Assembly: GCA_949152475.1 (NCBI GenBank)
Contig: OX424570.1
Coordinates: 20,022,694 to 20,086,693, forward strand
Origin: Terebella lapidaria
Taxonomy: Eukaryota > Annelida > Polychaeta > Terebellida > Terebellidae
DNA: 64,000 nt
Reading direction: 5' to 3'
Positions 1-14,400 of this stretch are shown here, in pieces (the first letter of the stretch is position 1; the number at the start of each line of letters is the position of its first letter). A model generated the notes under the pieces. The model did not search any database, had not been told where the DNA came from, and saw nothing but the letters and a program-made list of their open reading frames with translations. The translations under genes and the position numbers were made by a program.

Positions 1-2283
1 ATTCGATTTATGAGTTAGACGAAGCATTATGGCATCCCAATCATGCACTGAGAGGTAAAAAAAAGGTGAAGATCGTTCCTTGCACTTATCCGAATGTACT
101 AAATGCATTTTATTTCCTTCCAATGAATCAGCTATGGACTGAAAATGAGCTTTAGCATATTGGCAGCTCATTTATTATTAAGCATTGAAAGGTAAAAGTT
201 AAAGCCCAAATGTTGAATTAAACATACCTGTCAGTCAGGCAACAATGATAAGTTTGGTATCATTGACGTTAGTTCGTCATGCTTGACGTTATTGAAAGCC
301 ATGTTATAAATTCGTTCGTTATTTTGGGGGAATGATTGTGATTTCCTCTTGCAGATAATCGAGATGACAAATACACGATGCCACATCTATGTAAAAACAA
401 ATTTGGAAATATTTATGACGTATCACAATATGCAAGAAATAAACATCCTGACACATCTAGGATGTCATATAAAACATTGAACTAGGCTACAGTGTATTCC
501 CATACGAAAGCACCAGACCAATTTCTATACAATTCATAAAGAACGTCACACAATCAGTCACATCAAAGTGAACAACACGGCAAATCGTGAACACCCTCAG
601 CAAAATTATCTACCCCAAGTCTACTTGGATGTGCCATATGCCATAGATGTGATATGCCATATATGTGCAAGACCGCCAGGAATGGTGAGCTTTCACCCTG
701 AGCTTTCGTAGCCGTCGGCAATTCTGTTAAAAAAACATCCTACTAAATTCATGCTCAAAACCAATGTATCACTGTCCATCGCTGCAATACAACACATTTC
801 TGGTGGTAACTTTGTTGGCGTGATTATATAACGCAAATTGATGAAACTTCGAGAGCTCCGAAATAAATAACTGGCAGGAGAATACATAAAGAAACTGTCG
901 CATACCAGCCGCGAACTAATTTAAAATATCACTTAATTTTGTCACCAAATTTAAGAGAATAATAATAGTAGTAAATTTGTATGAGATTACTGGAATGTCT
1001 CAGCTTTTATTACAAATTCGCGAGATTTACACCAATGCGGGCCTATGCTGAATCTAAAAGAGTCGTCGGAAAAGTCGGAAAGCAAAAAAAAATACTTATA
1101 GGGTGATGTCAACGACCATTGGTCAATCACATATACCCTAAAAGACTTTCTTCACGCTGGGAAAAACATTTCTGTTGCGTATATAATAGATTTCTAGGCC
1201 ATGGAATGAGTACACGGTTGTTATGTAGCACCATGACGCTTTATAACAGGTTAAACGTCAATATATATTAAATACTTATCAATAATACATTCAATACTAC
1301 AATTACATTTTTATTTCTTTTATAAACATGTTTTTTTTCTTTAAATCAATGAAAACCAATATCGTCAAGCATGACGAACTTCTCTGTGATATAACGTCAA
1401 GCATGATTAACTTGTGTAATCATAACGTCAATAATTTAGCGACCTGCAAAATTGGGGATGCATAGGTTTCCCTATTTCACTTTTCCGCATGTAACATCAT
1501 TGTACAAATTACTGATGAATCAAATAATCATTCTGTATACTTATTGACCGTTTTTGCGCCTTTTCAAGAGCTGGAGAACAATATTTAGAGTTAACCATCG
1601 AACGCTCATTGTGTATAACTTACAATGGTGCATGAATCCACAGTGGCCCATATATCTAGATATATATAGTATCTGCGTACTGTGCGCATAACTATCACGA
1701 TATTTATTGTTCCATATCAGGTTTATTTCATTAATAAACGTACTCAATTGTCCTTTCTGTGGCTACACAAAAGTATTTAAAGCCGATAACGTCAATAATT
1801 GATTTACCGCTGTGCAGCGAGCAGGGGGTGCATCATCTCGTCCACAAAACAATTATTAGTATAATAGAATGATTGGGTATAACCCTGTATACAAGCTCAT
1901 CACCCCGTAAACATACAAACTTATCTAGGTTAATCAATACCATACTTGTGTGATCAAGTCCATACATGATCCGATGATGAGGCTTCAGCTATGCAGAGTT
2001 TATACCGTATACAGTTTATCTTTTCATCTTGCACACACAGTACTTTCAACGTGTGAATCCCTGACCAGGAAGGGAGAACAATTGATGAACATGTTGCACC
2101 GATCCTAGCGCAGAGTAACGGTTTTAGATATTTTCTTTATGAAAATATCGCCACCGCATCTGAGGCAGCGTCCCAAGTCTACGTATTCAAATTATTCGGA
2201 CCAAATGGAACAAATGCAGAAGCAAAATGGTTTTCAGTTCACTCCAACATCTACGTGTGTCATCCTTGGGAATATCGTTATTA
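1..2283. other. 3' flank of the ankyrin gene, no gene seen
   Basis: AT-rich sequence in which no coding exon is recognised. The 2283-1700 part is likely 3' UTR or downstream flank of the minus-strand gene. TTCGTCATGCTTGACGTTA near 271-290 recurs inverted near 1362-1380 together with several AACGTCAATAAT motifs, suggesting the subterminal repeats of a small non-autonomous element. Confidence 0.4.
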
Positions 2284-2444
2284 TCACTGTGAGGGTTGGT
2301 GATATGTGGTGAATTTTTCGAGACGTTCACAGATTTCACCCAGTTTTCGACGTTCCTCACTTTCGATGGAGTCATCTTCAAGTTTTCTGTTGACATGCCA
2401 TAGAACTGAGTGGCCTTTGGAATCCACAGCATTGACGTCAGCAC
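2284..2444 (-). CDS. Terminal exon with stop codon
   Basis: Acceptor CCGCAG at 2445-2450, phase 1, then GADVNAVDSKGHSVLWHV, a charged helix-like tail (EDDSIESEERRKLGEICERL) and TTYHQPSQ followed by TGA at 2284-2286. The first half begins another ankyrin repeat that is not completed, so this is a C-terminal capping segment. Possible poly(A) signals in sense (AATAAA) lie at 1722-1727 and 1703-1708. Confidence 0.75.
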
Positions 2445-5400
2445 CTGCGGATTATTTCCATACGAACTATCAATAAATGTCCATGAATAATTGTAATTGA
2501 CCCTGAACCGTGGAAAATACACATTCGATTACCTCTACCATGTTTTAGGGTATCTGATATCTGCTGAGAACCTTGTTAGGGAATAAGGTAATAACTACTG
2601 TTATACTGGTACTGTTATACGGAACTCAAATACACTCAAACCTAGCTTGAGCTAGCAGTGTTAAATGTCCTTTTTTGGGCGGGTTGCGTGCAACCAACCC
2701 GCCTATTAGATTGGCGTGTCCGTCTGTCTGTCCGTCCGTCCGTCCCTCCGTCCGTCAACAATTTCTTGTGAACGCGATAACTTACAAAGTTTTTAACGAA
2801 ATATCGCCAAAATCATACCAGAGGTACATCATGAGCAGATCTCGGAAAAGTTCGATGATGGGTGACCTTGACCTATTTTTCAGGTCGTGGCAGGACTTCG
2901 AACTTGACAATACATGAAAACAGGACTTTGTACCTTGTGAACGCGATAACTTACAAAGTTTTTAACGAAATACCGCCAAAATCATACCAGAGGTGCATCA
3001 TGAGCAGATCTCGGAAAAGTTCGATGATGGGTGACCTTGACCTATTTTTCAGGTCGTGGCAGGACTTCGAACTTGACAATACATGAAAACAGGACTTTGT
3101 ACCTTGTGAACGCGATAACTTACAAAGTTTTTAACGAAATACCGCCAAAATCATACCAGAGGTGCATCATGAGCAGATCTCGGACAAGTTCGATGATGGG
3201 TGACCTTGACCTATTTTTCAGGTGGTGGCAGGACTTCGAACTTGACAATACATGAAAACAGAACTTTGTACCTTGTGAACGCGATAACTTACAAAGTTTT
3301 CAACGAAATACCGCCAAAATCATACCAGGGGTGCATCATGAGCAGATCTCGGGCAAGTTCGATGATGGGTGCGTGCAACCAACCCGCCTATTAGATTGGC
3401 GTGTCCGTCTGTCTGTCCGTCCGTCCGTCCGTCCGTCAACAATTTCTTGTGAACGCGATAACTTACAAAGTTTTTAACGAAATATCGCCAAAATCATACC
3501 AGAGGTACATCATGAGCAGATCTCGGAAAAGTTCGATGATGGGTGACCTTGACCTATTTTTCAGGTCGTGGCAGGACTTCGAACTTGACAATACATGAAA
3601 ACAGGACTTTGTACCTTGTGAACGCGATAACTTACAAAGTTTTTAACGAAATACCGCCAAAATCATACCAGAGGTGCATCATGAGCAGATCTCGGAAAAG
3701 TTCGATGATGGGTGACCTTGACCTATTTTTCAGGTCGTGGCAGGACTTCGAACTTGACAATACATGAAAACAGGACTTTGTACCTTGTGAACGCGATAAC
3801 TTACAAAGTTTTTAACGAAATACCGCCAAAATCATACCAGAGGTGCATCATGAGCAGATCTCGGACAAGTTCGATGATGGGTGACCTTGACCTATTTTTC
3901 AGGTGGTGGCAGGACTTCGAACTTGACAATACATGAAAACAGAACTTTGTACCTTGTGAACGCGATAACTTACAAAGTTTTCAACGAAATACCGCCAAAA
4001 TCATACCAGAGGTGCATCATGAGCAGATCTCGGGCAAGTTCGATGATGGGTGACCTTGACCTATTTTTCAGGTCGTGGCAGGACTTCGAACTTGACAATA
4101 CATGAAAACAGGACTTTGTACCTTGTGAACGCGATAACTTACAAAGTTTTTAACGAAATACCGCCAAAATCATACCGGAGGTGCATCATGAGCAGATCTC
4201 GGACAAGTTCGATGATGGGTGACCTTGACCTATTTTTCAAGTCATGGCAGGACTTCGAACTTGATAATACATGAGAACAATGCCAATTCCTTCCACTAAC
4301 AGCCCTCCTCGATGCAACCCGCCCAATTGTCGCGGGCGCGACTTATACTTGTTTAGGAGTATACTAGTACTTTTCAGCAAATACACATTTGACCTATCAT
4401 TCTACCGTGTAATCCCAATGGCACAAACATATTATTTAAACATAATATGTGATGAAATTCAAAGGATTTTGCTATTATTTCAATAACATTATGGCTTACT
4501 CACCAAGTTCTAGGAGCCAGGTTGCTGTCTTTGCGTGTCCCCCTAGAGCTGCCATAGTCAAAGGCTTGTACACCCCGAGATCAACCCTAGCCCCGTGCCT
4601 GACCAACTCCTCAGCCACCTCGTGGTGACCATGGGCACATGCGCAGCACAGCGCCGTGAGGCCAGCTTTGTTCTTTGCATTCACATCAGTGCCTGGTATA
4701 AAAATGGTTAACCCAATGTATTATGATAAACCAATGGTTTTATTTACATCCAGACCTCAGACGTAATTGTTGGAATAACATGCACAGTAGAAACTACTCT
4801 ATTTTACACATTGTCTATTGCCCCCCCCCCCTGTCATGTTGGAATTCCGTGTTCAACCAGCGAGTCACACCTCATACCACCCCCCCCCCCACCCACACAA
4901 ACACACACAAACACACACACACACACACAGAGAGAGAGAGATGGGGGAATTATATGTATTCCCCTTTGCGCTTATATCGATATAATCTTTTCACTCATGG
5001 GTAAGTGGTGTAGAAGTTGTCTTGATTTTTACATACTTACTGGGGGTCAATGAAAATTTTACCATATCTGTCAATTTCTGCTCGAAATGTACCTACATGG
5101 TAATCCCAGAGCCAATCACAATGTGATTTTGAGTCTGATATAAGTGGCTACAATACACCCGGAGTCCTCTGGTTCAGCCCTCCAATAATATGTTATTTAC
5201 CCGTGAATATCAACAGAACCAATTTCTTAAATTCATTGAAATTTCTGATATGCTATCGTGGCCAGAATGATATTTTTGGGGTAAATTTACAACTTTTAAA
5301 AATTTCAGAGAAAGTTCCAGAAAAAAACTGTGTAAAAGGGCAGAAAAAATGTTTTTAATCCAGGTCAAGAGCATGTATGATATGGTTCAAATAAAAGCCA

Positions 5401-8400
5401 CCATTAGCTGTGCCTATATCCCGACACACCCACACAAATCCACACATATGACACATATCCTGACACATCCACATCTATTTCAGCTGGCAGGATGAACACA
5501 CATATTATGATATGAAAAAGTCTTATTCATTTTTTTGTTCAGATATACATTAACCAACTACATAATCATAGGTTAAAAGGTTAACATTGATAATCCTATT
5601 ATTATCCTCATTTTATTAAATGCTGTAAGTGCAAGTTTGTAGTGTGAAAGTCTCACCTTGTTCCAACAACCACTGTACTACTTGCATGTGTCCTCCAGTT
5701 GCTGCCGTCTCCAGAGCAGAATATCCTCCTTTCTCTATCTCTGCTCCACGAGACACCAACTCTTTTGCCATATCCAGGTGCCCTCTCCCACAGGCGTATG
5801 AGAGCGCTGTGAATCCGTGCTTGTCCTCAGCATTGACGTCAGCACCTGTAGCACACTGAGAATTACACTTGGGAAAATCTTGTGAATATTGCTACACTAT
5901 GTTTAGAACTTTATTTACATTAATTTTTATGAAGTGTGTACTATTAGGCGGCCGTTGATAATCATAGGTTGTCAGGTTAACATTGGTAATCATGTCATCT
6001 TCATACCATCCCCCCTCCCATCATCTACATCATCCTCCCTACCTCTCATCAACATCATCATCCCCCTCATCATTACTTGAGTGATCATTACTTGAGTGCA
6101 AGTTCGAAGCCTGACAAACTCACCTTGTTCCAACAACCACTGCACTACTCCCATCTTCTACATCATCCCCCCTACCTCTCATCAACATCATCATCCCCCT
6201 CATCATTACTTGAGTGATCATTACTTGAGTGCAAGTTCGAAGCCTGACAAACTCACCTTGTTCCAACAACCACTGCACTACTTGCATGTGTCCTCCCATT
6301 GCCGCGCTCTTCAGAGCAGGATATCCTCCTCTCTCTATCTCTGCTACCTGAGACACCATCTTGTTTGCCACATCCATGTGCCCTTCCAAGCAGGCTGCCA
6401 AAAGCGCTGTGAACCCGTGCTTGTCCTCAGCATTGACGTCAGCACCTGTAGCACAATGAGAATTACACATGGGAAAATCCCTTTATTATTGCTGTACTAT
6501 GTTTAGAATTGTGTTTACATTATTTTTGTATGGAGTATGTACTATTAAGCGGCCGTTGGTAATGATAGGTTATTAAGTTAACATTGATAATCATGTCATC
6601 TACATCATCATCATCCCCCTCATCAATAATAAGTGTTGTGAGTGCGAGTTCGAAGCCTGACAAACTCACCTTGTTCCAACAACCACTGCACTACTTGCAT
6701 GTGTCCTCCCATTGCCGCGCTCTTCAGAGCAGGATATCCTCCTTTCTCTATCTTTGCTCCCTGAGACACCAACTTGTTTGCCACATCCATGTGCCCTCTC
6801 CCACAGGCGGAAGAGAGCGCTGTGATCCCGTCCTTGTCCTCAGCATTGACGTCAGCACCTGTAGCACAATGAGAATTACACTTGGGAAAATCCTGTTATT
6901 ATTGCTGCACTATGTTTAGAATTGTATTTACATTATTTTTGTATGGAGTATGTACTATTATGCGTCCGTTGATAATGATAGGTTATTAGGTTAACATTGA
7001 TAATCATGTCATCTACATTACCATCCCCCTCATCATCCCCCTCATCATCATCCCCCTCATCAATAATAAGTGTTGTGAGTGCGAGTTTGAAGCCTGACAA
7101 ACTCACCTTGTTCCAACAACCACTGTACTACTTGCATGTGTCCTCCATATGCTGCCGTCTTCAGAGCAGGATATCCTCGTCTTTCTATCTCTGCTCCACG
7201 AGACACCAACTCTTTTGCCACATCCAGGTGCCCTTCCAAGCAGGCTGCCAAAAGCGCTGTGAACGCGTGCTTGTCCTCAGCATTGACGTCAGCACCTGTA
7301 ACACAATGAGAATTACAATTAAAAGATTTGTTATCATTTCTGTACTGTTCTATTGGCATCATCGAAATCTGGTTATCACCGGTAATAGGCTGATACATAC
7401 ATTACATCTGTATTAAGGATGTATCGATTATGTACTATTAGGTTACCCTGAAAATCATAGATTATAAGGTTAACAATATTTATCATTATCATTATTAGTA
7501 TGTTTTGCCGTGAGAGGAATTCCGCAGTGTGAAAGTCTCACCTAGTTCCAACAACCACTGCACAACTTCCACGTGCCCTTCCGAAGCTGCGCTCACTAGA
7601 GCCAGCTCTCCTACTTTCTCTATCTCTGTCCCCTGAGACACCAACTCTTTTGCCACATCCAGGTGCCCTTCCTGGCAGGCTGCAGAAAGCGCTGTGAACC
7701 CGTCCTTGTTCTCCGCATTGACGTCAGCACCTGTAGCACAATGAGAATTACAATCGAATATGTCTCCTTATTATTACTGCACTGCATTAGGAACTGCATC
7801 TGTATTATCAATGTGTCGATTATGTACTCTTGGACTACCGCTGATAATCAAGAGATTATCAAGTATAAAATGATTATCTTTATTATTTTTAGTTTCCATT
7901 GCTGTGGGAGGGAACTCGCAGTCAGAAAGTCTTACCCAGTTAGAACTGCATCTGTATTATCAATGTACTGATTATGTACTCTCGGGCTACCGCTGATAAC
8001 CAAGAGATTAACAAGTTGAAAATGATTATCTTCATCATCGTCAGTTTTTATCGTTGTGAGAGGAAACTCCCAGCCTGAAAGTCTCACCTTGTCCCAACAA
8101 CCAGTGCACAACTTCCATGTGTCCTCCAAGTGCTGCTCTCTCTAGAGCTGGATATCCTCCTTTCTCTATTTCTGCTCCCCGGGACACCAACAGTTTTGCC
8201 ACATCTAGATGCCCTCCCTGGCAGGCTACAGAGAAAGCTGTGTTCCCGTCCTTGTTCTCAGTATTGACGTCAGCACCTTGAGAATTACAATCGAATATGA
8301 TTCATTATTATTCCACTGTATTCAGAACTGCACCTGCATTAACGATGCATCGGTTATGTACTTTCAGGCTGCTGCTTATAGTCAAGAGATAATCTAGTTA

Positions 8401-11400
8401 AAATTGATCATCCTCATCATTGTCAGTTTTCATTGCTGTGAGAGGAAACTCGCAGCCTGAAAGTATCACCTTGTCCCAACAACCACTGCACAACTTCCAT
8501 GTGTCCTCCAAGTGCTGCCCTCTCCAGAGCCGGATATCCTCCTTTCTCTGTCTCTGCTCCCTGGGACACCAACAGTTGTGCCACATCTAGATGCCCTCCC
8601 TGGCAGGCTACAGAGAAAGCTGTGTTCCCGTCCTTGTTCTCAGTATTGACGTCAGCACCTTTAGAATTACAATCGAATATGATTCGATCAATAATGTATT
8701 TTTATTAGACTAAGTGTTGCACTATACTTTGAAATATATTTGTTTATACAACAACTATCTGTTATATTTCATGTATTATGACGGGTGCATAGAGTCAGGT
8801 AATCATCCAAATTATGATGTTGTTATTACAATATTGATGGGGACATTAGGGTTGGCGGTCGGGATTTGAGATTGAGTAAAGCCAGAATGAAATGTTTGGT
8901 TTTTTCCATAGTTTCAGGCTCTCCTGTTTTATTCTAGAGTTTAGTTTGGAAAAGCTAATTGTCCTCACTCAAATGGGTAAGTGCTACCGAACTCTCACAT
9001 AATGGTATTGATATTATTATCATGAGCATAATAACAAGACAATCATGACCAAGGTGCATCAATGGGGTTAAGCTGGTATCGCACCAGATAACGACCGCAT
9101 AGCGACTGTGACGACTACATTTTAGACGACTACCAGACGAATTCAAGCAATTTTTAGTCGAATGTGATCGATAAATAACGAAATTGCAGCGACATGTTTG
9201 TGACCCTTTGACAATAGTTAAAGAATCAGATCTTTACTCGGCGTCTTGTTGGCGATTTCCATATGAATATTCTCAGAGCATTCATATGACAGTGATTCAC
9301 AAGTCGTTAATCAGTCTCTAATGACGGGCGACCGCATTTCAACTGCAATCCAAACTTGATGAGAATGAAGAATGACATGCAACTGATTTCAGACTTGTTT
9401 ACGACTATCTACTGACGACTGGTCAGATGACGACTGGTTCCTCTTATTCTGTAATTGGTTGCTAACTATTTGCCATGCACTCGCCTAAAATCTTTATGAG
9501 ATGACTGGAACAGACTGGTAAACGGCGTGGTAGCTAAACATTGAAGACTACTTGCGAATCAAAAATTAGTGACTGATTAGAAATGAATACAGACAAATTA
9601 GTGACAAGTCTCTTCCTTGGCAAAGAAATTTTCTTGGAAGGCTTCTTGGAAGTCGAAATTGTTGACGTAATTGTTGGAACAACATGCACAGTAGAATGTA
9701 AGTATCAATCTATTACCACCCACACAGCCAAATTGTAAGAGACTACTCTATTTTACACATTGTCTATTGCCCCCCCCCCCCCTGTCATGTTGGTCCATGT
9801 TCAACCAGCGAGTCACACCCCACACCACCCCTCCCCCCCCCCTCACACACAGAGATAGGGGAATTATATGCATTCCCGTTTGAGCTTATATCGTTATAAT
9901 AGACTTTCACATTCCCATACCTTTTCACTCATGGGTAAATGATGTAGAGGTTGTTTTTCTGATATTCTATCGTGGCCAGAATTATATTTTTGGGGTAAAT
10001 TTACAACTTTTCAAAATGTCAGAGAAAGTTCTAGGAAAAACTGTGTAAAAAGGCAAGAAAATTGTTTTTAATCCAGGTCAAGAGCATGTATGATATGGTT
10101 CCAATAAAAGCCACCATTAGCTGTGCCTATATCCTGACACACCCACACAAATCCACACATATGTCACATATCCTGACACATCCACATCTATTTCAGCTGG
10201 CAGGATGAACACACATATTATGATATGAAAAAGTCTTATTCATTTTTTTGTTCAGATATACATTAACCAACTACATAATCATAGGTTAAAAGGTTAACAT
10301 TGATAATCCTATTATTATCCTCATTTTATTAAAAGCTGTAAGTGCAAGTTTGTAGTGTGAAAGTCTCACCTTGTTCCAACAACCACTGTACTACTTGCAT
10401 GTGTCCTCCCCTTGCCGCCCCTTTCAGAGCGGGATATCCTCCTTTCTCTATCTTTGCTCCCCGAGACACCAACTTTTTTGCCACATCCAGGTGCCCTCTC
10501 ACACAGGCGGAAGATAGCACTGTGACCCCGTCCTTGTCCTCAGCATTGACGTCAGCACCTGTAGCCCAATGAGAATTACACTTGAGAAAATCTTGTGAAT
10601 ATTGCTACACTATGTTTAGAACTTATTTACATCAATTTTTATGAAGTATGTACTATTAGGCGGCCGTTGATAATCATAGGTTGTTAGGTTAACATTGATA
10701 ATCATGTCATCTTCATTACCACCCCCCCCCCCCCCCCCTTCCCATCATCATCATCTTACCCCTCTCCCCCTCATCATCATCCCCCATCATCATCATCATC
10801 ATCCTCCTCCTCATCATTACTAAGTGTTGTGAGTGCGAGTTTGAAGCCTGACAAACTCACCTTGTTCCAACAACCACTGCACTACTTGCATGCGTCCTCC
10901 CATTGCCGCTCTCTTCAGAGCAATATATCCTCCTTTCTCTATCTCTGCTCCACGAGACACCAACTCTTTTGCCATATCCAGGTGCCCTCTCAAACAGGCG
11001 GAAGCTAGCGCTGTGGACCCGTCTTTGTCCTCAGCATTGACGTCAGCACCTGTAGCACAATGAGAACTAGATGCTTCCGGTCGCCTACGACCGCTTGGGT
11101 GTATCCCCCGTAGCCCTGTCATCTCTGTTGCCCCAAATATATCACTGTCAAGTGTGAAAAACTAGAGCAAGGGCTAAAAAAGACTACCAGAGAAATGTTA
11201 AATCTCAAGTCACAACTGTTTTCTTTTCCCCACCAAAATTGCTGCACTAATTTTCCGAGGTTATTGAAGGCCGAATTCAAAATCACCACTGAAATCTCTT
11301 TACATGTATGAATTTCCATTCGACATGTTTGATAAAATAACGAAAATACAGATAGATCAATCTTTTCACCAATTTATATTTCAACTCAGAATATTTTACA

Positions 11401-14400
11401 AACTTGGTTCCAAGTTGAAATTCAAAGTAAAATTTGACCAAAAATGCATTTCAAGATGACAAAATTGGAGCCAGATTGAACTTCTCACCATAAGTTATAT
11501 TTCGATTCATAATACATGTATGTGCCAAACATGGTTTCAAGTTGAAATTCAAAGTAAAAGTTAATCAAAACTGCATTTCAAGATGACAAAATTGGAGCCA
11601 GATCAAACTTTTCATCATGAGTTATATTTTAACTCATAATACCTGCCCAACTTGATTTCAAGTTGAAATTCAAATTAAAGTTGACCAAAACTGCATTCCA
11701 AGATGACGAAATTGGAGCCAGATCAAACTTTTCGCCATGAGTTATATTTCAACTCATAATATGTGCCAAACTTGGTATTAAGTTGAAATTCAATGTAAAA
11801 GTCGACCAAAACTGCATTTCAAGATGACGAAATTGGAGCCAGATAGAACTTTTCGTCATAAGTTATATTTCAACTCATAATATGTGCCAAACTTGGTATT
11901 AAGTTGAAATTCAATGTAAAAGTTGACCAAAACTGCATTTCAAGATGGCGAAATTGGAGCCAGATAGAACTTTTCGTCATAAGTTATATTTTAACTCATA
12001 ATATGTGCCAAACTTGGTTTCAAGTTGAAATTCAAGCTAAAAGTTTACCAAAACTGCATTTCAAGATGAAGAAATTGGAGCCAGATCGAACTTTTCACCA
12101 TAAGTTATATTTTGACTTATAATATGTGCCAAACATGCTTTCAAGTTGAAATTCAAAGTAAAAGTTGACCAAAACTGCATTTCAAGATGACGAAATTGGA
12201 GCCAGATCGAAATTTTCACCATAAGTTATAATTTAACTCATAATTTGTGCCAAACATGGTCTCAAGTTGAAATTCAAAGTAAAAGTTGATCAATGTTTTC
12301 ATAAAAAGCTATTGTGATCAGTAATAGACTTAACTAGCAAAAAAATAATGTTAACTTATTTGGTCACAGCCATAAAATCTCTACTGGACAAAGCCTTCAC
12401 CTTGTTGAGCCCAATAATAAATATTTCTTGTCTTAACTATTTTCATTGTGGTCAATAATAGACTTAACATGTAAAAATAAAGTTAACTTATTCGGTTACA
12501 CCCAGAAATTTCTACCGGACAAAACCTTAACCTTGTTGAGCTCAATAATAATTGTTTCTCATCTTAACTATTTTTATTGAGGTCAATAATAGACTTAACT
12601 AGCAAAAAAAATGTTAACTTATTTGGTTACAGACATAAAATGTCTACTGGACAGAATCTTTACCTTGTTGAGCCCAATAATAAATATTTCTTGTCTTAAC
12701 TATTTTTTATTGTGGTCAATAATAGACTAAACTAGTGAAAATAATGTTAACTTATTCAGTACACCCATGAAATCTGTACTGGACATACTTTCACCTTGTT
12801 GAGCTTAATAATAATATTTCTCATCTTAACTATTTTTATTGTGGTCAATAATAGACTTAACTATTTTTATTGTGGTCAATAATAGACTTAACTATTAAAA
12901 ATAATGTTAACTTATTCAGTGACACCCATGAAATCTGTACTGGACAAAACCTTTACCTTGTTGAGCTTAATAATAAACGTTTCTCGTCTTAACTATTTTT
13001 ATTGTGGACAATAATAGACTTAACTAGTAAAACTAATGTTAACTTATTCAGTAATATTGTCCTGTTTTCACTGAAAACTTCAGTTCTCCATTCTGAACAA
13101 GAAACCAGTGTCATTACCTTCCATTGTACAGGCTATTGGAATGATCGTACATGTCAAAATGGATATTTCAAAATTCTGTAATAAGTTAGGCTGTTAACAT
13201 ATTAATATTTATATGATCATTCTAAAAAACGATTGGTTTCGTGTGACAGCCCTTCCCAACAACACTTCCAAATATTATCGAAATTCGTCAAAAATTGCCA
13301 TCTGTAGAGCGTTCACAAGCCATGTGTCTCAAACAGGCTGTTTTCAATGCAAAATGTGTCCCCAAACGACCAATTCAGTTGCCACGGCAACCAAAATCGA
13401 TTGGTGTCGGGATCTTACCATAATATATGTGCTTGCAAAAAATAATGGTGATCGGGTGAGAATTGCGGCCTGTAGCGCGTTCACAAGCCATGTGTCTCAA
13501 ACAGGCTGTTTTCAATGCAAAATGTGTCCCCAAACGACCAATTCAGTTGCCACGGCAACCAAAATCGATTGGTGTCGGGATCTTACCATTATATATGTGC
13601 CTGCAAAAAATAATGGTGATCGGGTGAGAATTGCGGCCTGTAGCGCGTTCACAAGAAAATCTCTGCGGACGCGGACGACGAAGCCAAATCCATAGTATCT
13701 GCCGAACTTTGTTCGGGGGATACAATTACACTTGAGAAAATCTTGTGAATATTGCTACACTATGTTTAGAACTTTATTTACATTAATTTTTATGAAGTGT
13801 GTACTATTAGGCGGCCGTTGATAATCATAGGTTGTCAGGTTAACATTGGTAATCATGTCATCTTCATTACCACCCCACCCCCCCTCCCATCATCTACATC
13901 ATCCCCCCCCCCTACCTCTCATCAACATCATCATCCCCCTCATCATTACTAAGTGTTGTGAGTGCGAGTTCGAAGCCTGACAAACTCACCTTGTTCCAAC
14001 AACCACCGCACTACTTGCATGTGTCCTCCCCTTGCCGCTCTCTTCAGAGCGGGATATCCTCCTTTCTCTATCTCTGCTCCCTGAGACACCAACTTTTTTG
14101 CCACATCCCGGAGCCCTCTCCCACAGGCAGAAGAGAGCGCTGTGATCCCGTCCTTGTCCTCAGCATTGACGTCAGCACCTGTAGCCCAATGAGAATTACA
14201 CTTGAGAAAATCTTGTGAATATTGCTACACTATGTTTGGAACTTAATTACATCAATTTTTATGAAGTATGTACTATTAGGCGGCCGTTGATAATCATAGG
14301 TTGTTAGGTTAACATTGATAATCATGTCATCTTCATTACCACCCCCCCCCCCTTCCCATCATTACCACCCCCCCCCCCCCCTTCCCATCATCATCATCTT

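Larger units (their letters stand above)
11067..13723. mobile_element. 2.66-kb insertion built of three tandem-repeat blocks (family C)
   Basis: It interrupts the conserved intron sequence between CAATGAGAA (ends 11066) and AATTACACTTGAG (starts 13724). The right end is a hairpin, GTATCTGCCGAAC / GTTCGGGGGATAC, preceded by a GCGGACGCGGACGACG motif and, in reverse, TTTCTTGTGAACGCG, both shared in style with the element at 2677-4324. The left end has a small hairpin GGTCGCCTACGACC. No coding capacity is visible. Confidence 0.65.

Noticed and set aside
2690-4270. Possible CRISPR-like array
   Set aside because: Repeats are contiguous without unique spacers and the setting is an animal genome.
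2675-4274. Series of overlapping 74-codon open frames with a repeated protein
   Set aside because: The unit is 169 bp, not a multiple of three, so each frame belongs to a different phase and ends at a stop in the next unit; it is a DNA satellite within an element.
13213-13695. 160-codon open frame
   Set aside because: It is produced by a 174-bp tandem repeat and has no recognisable domain.
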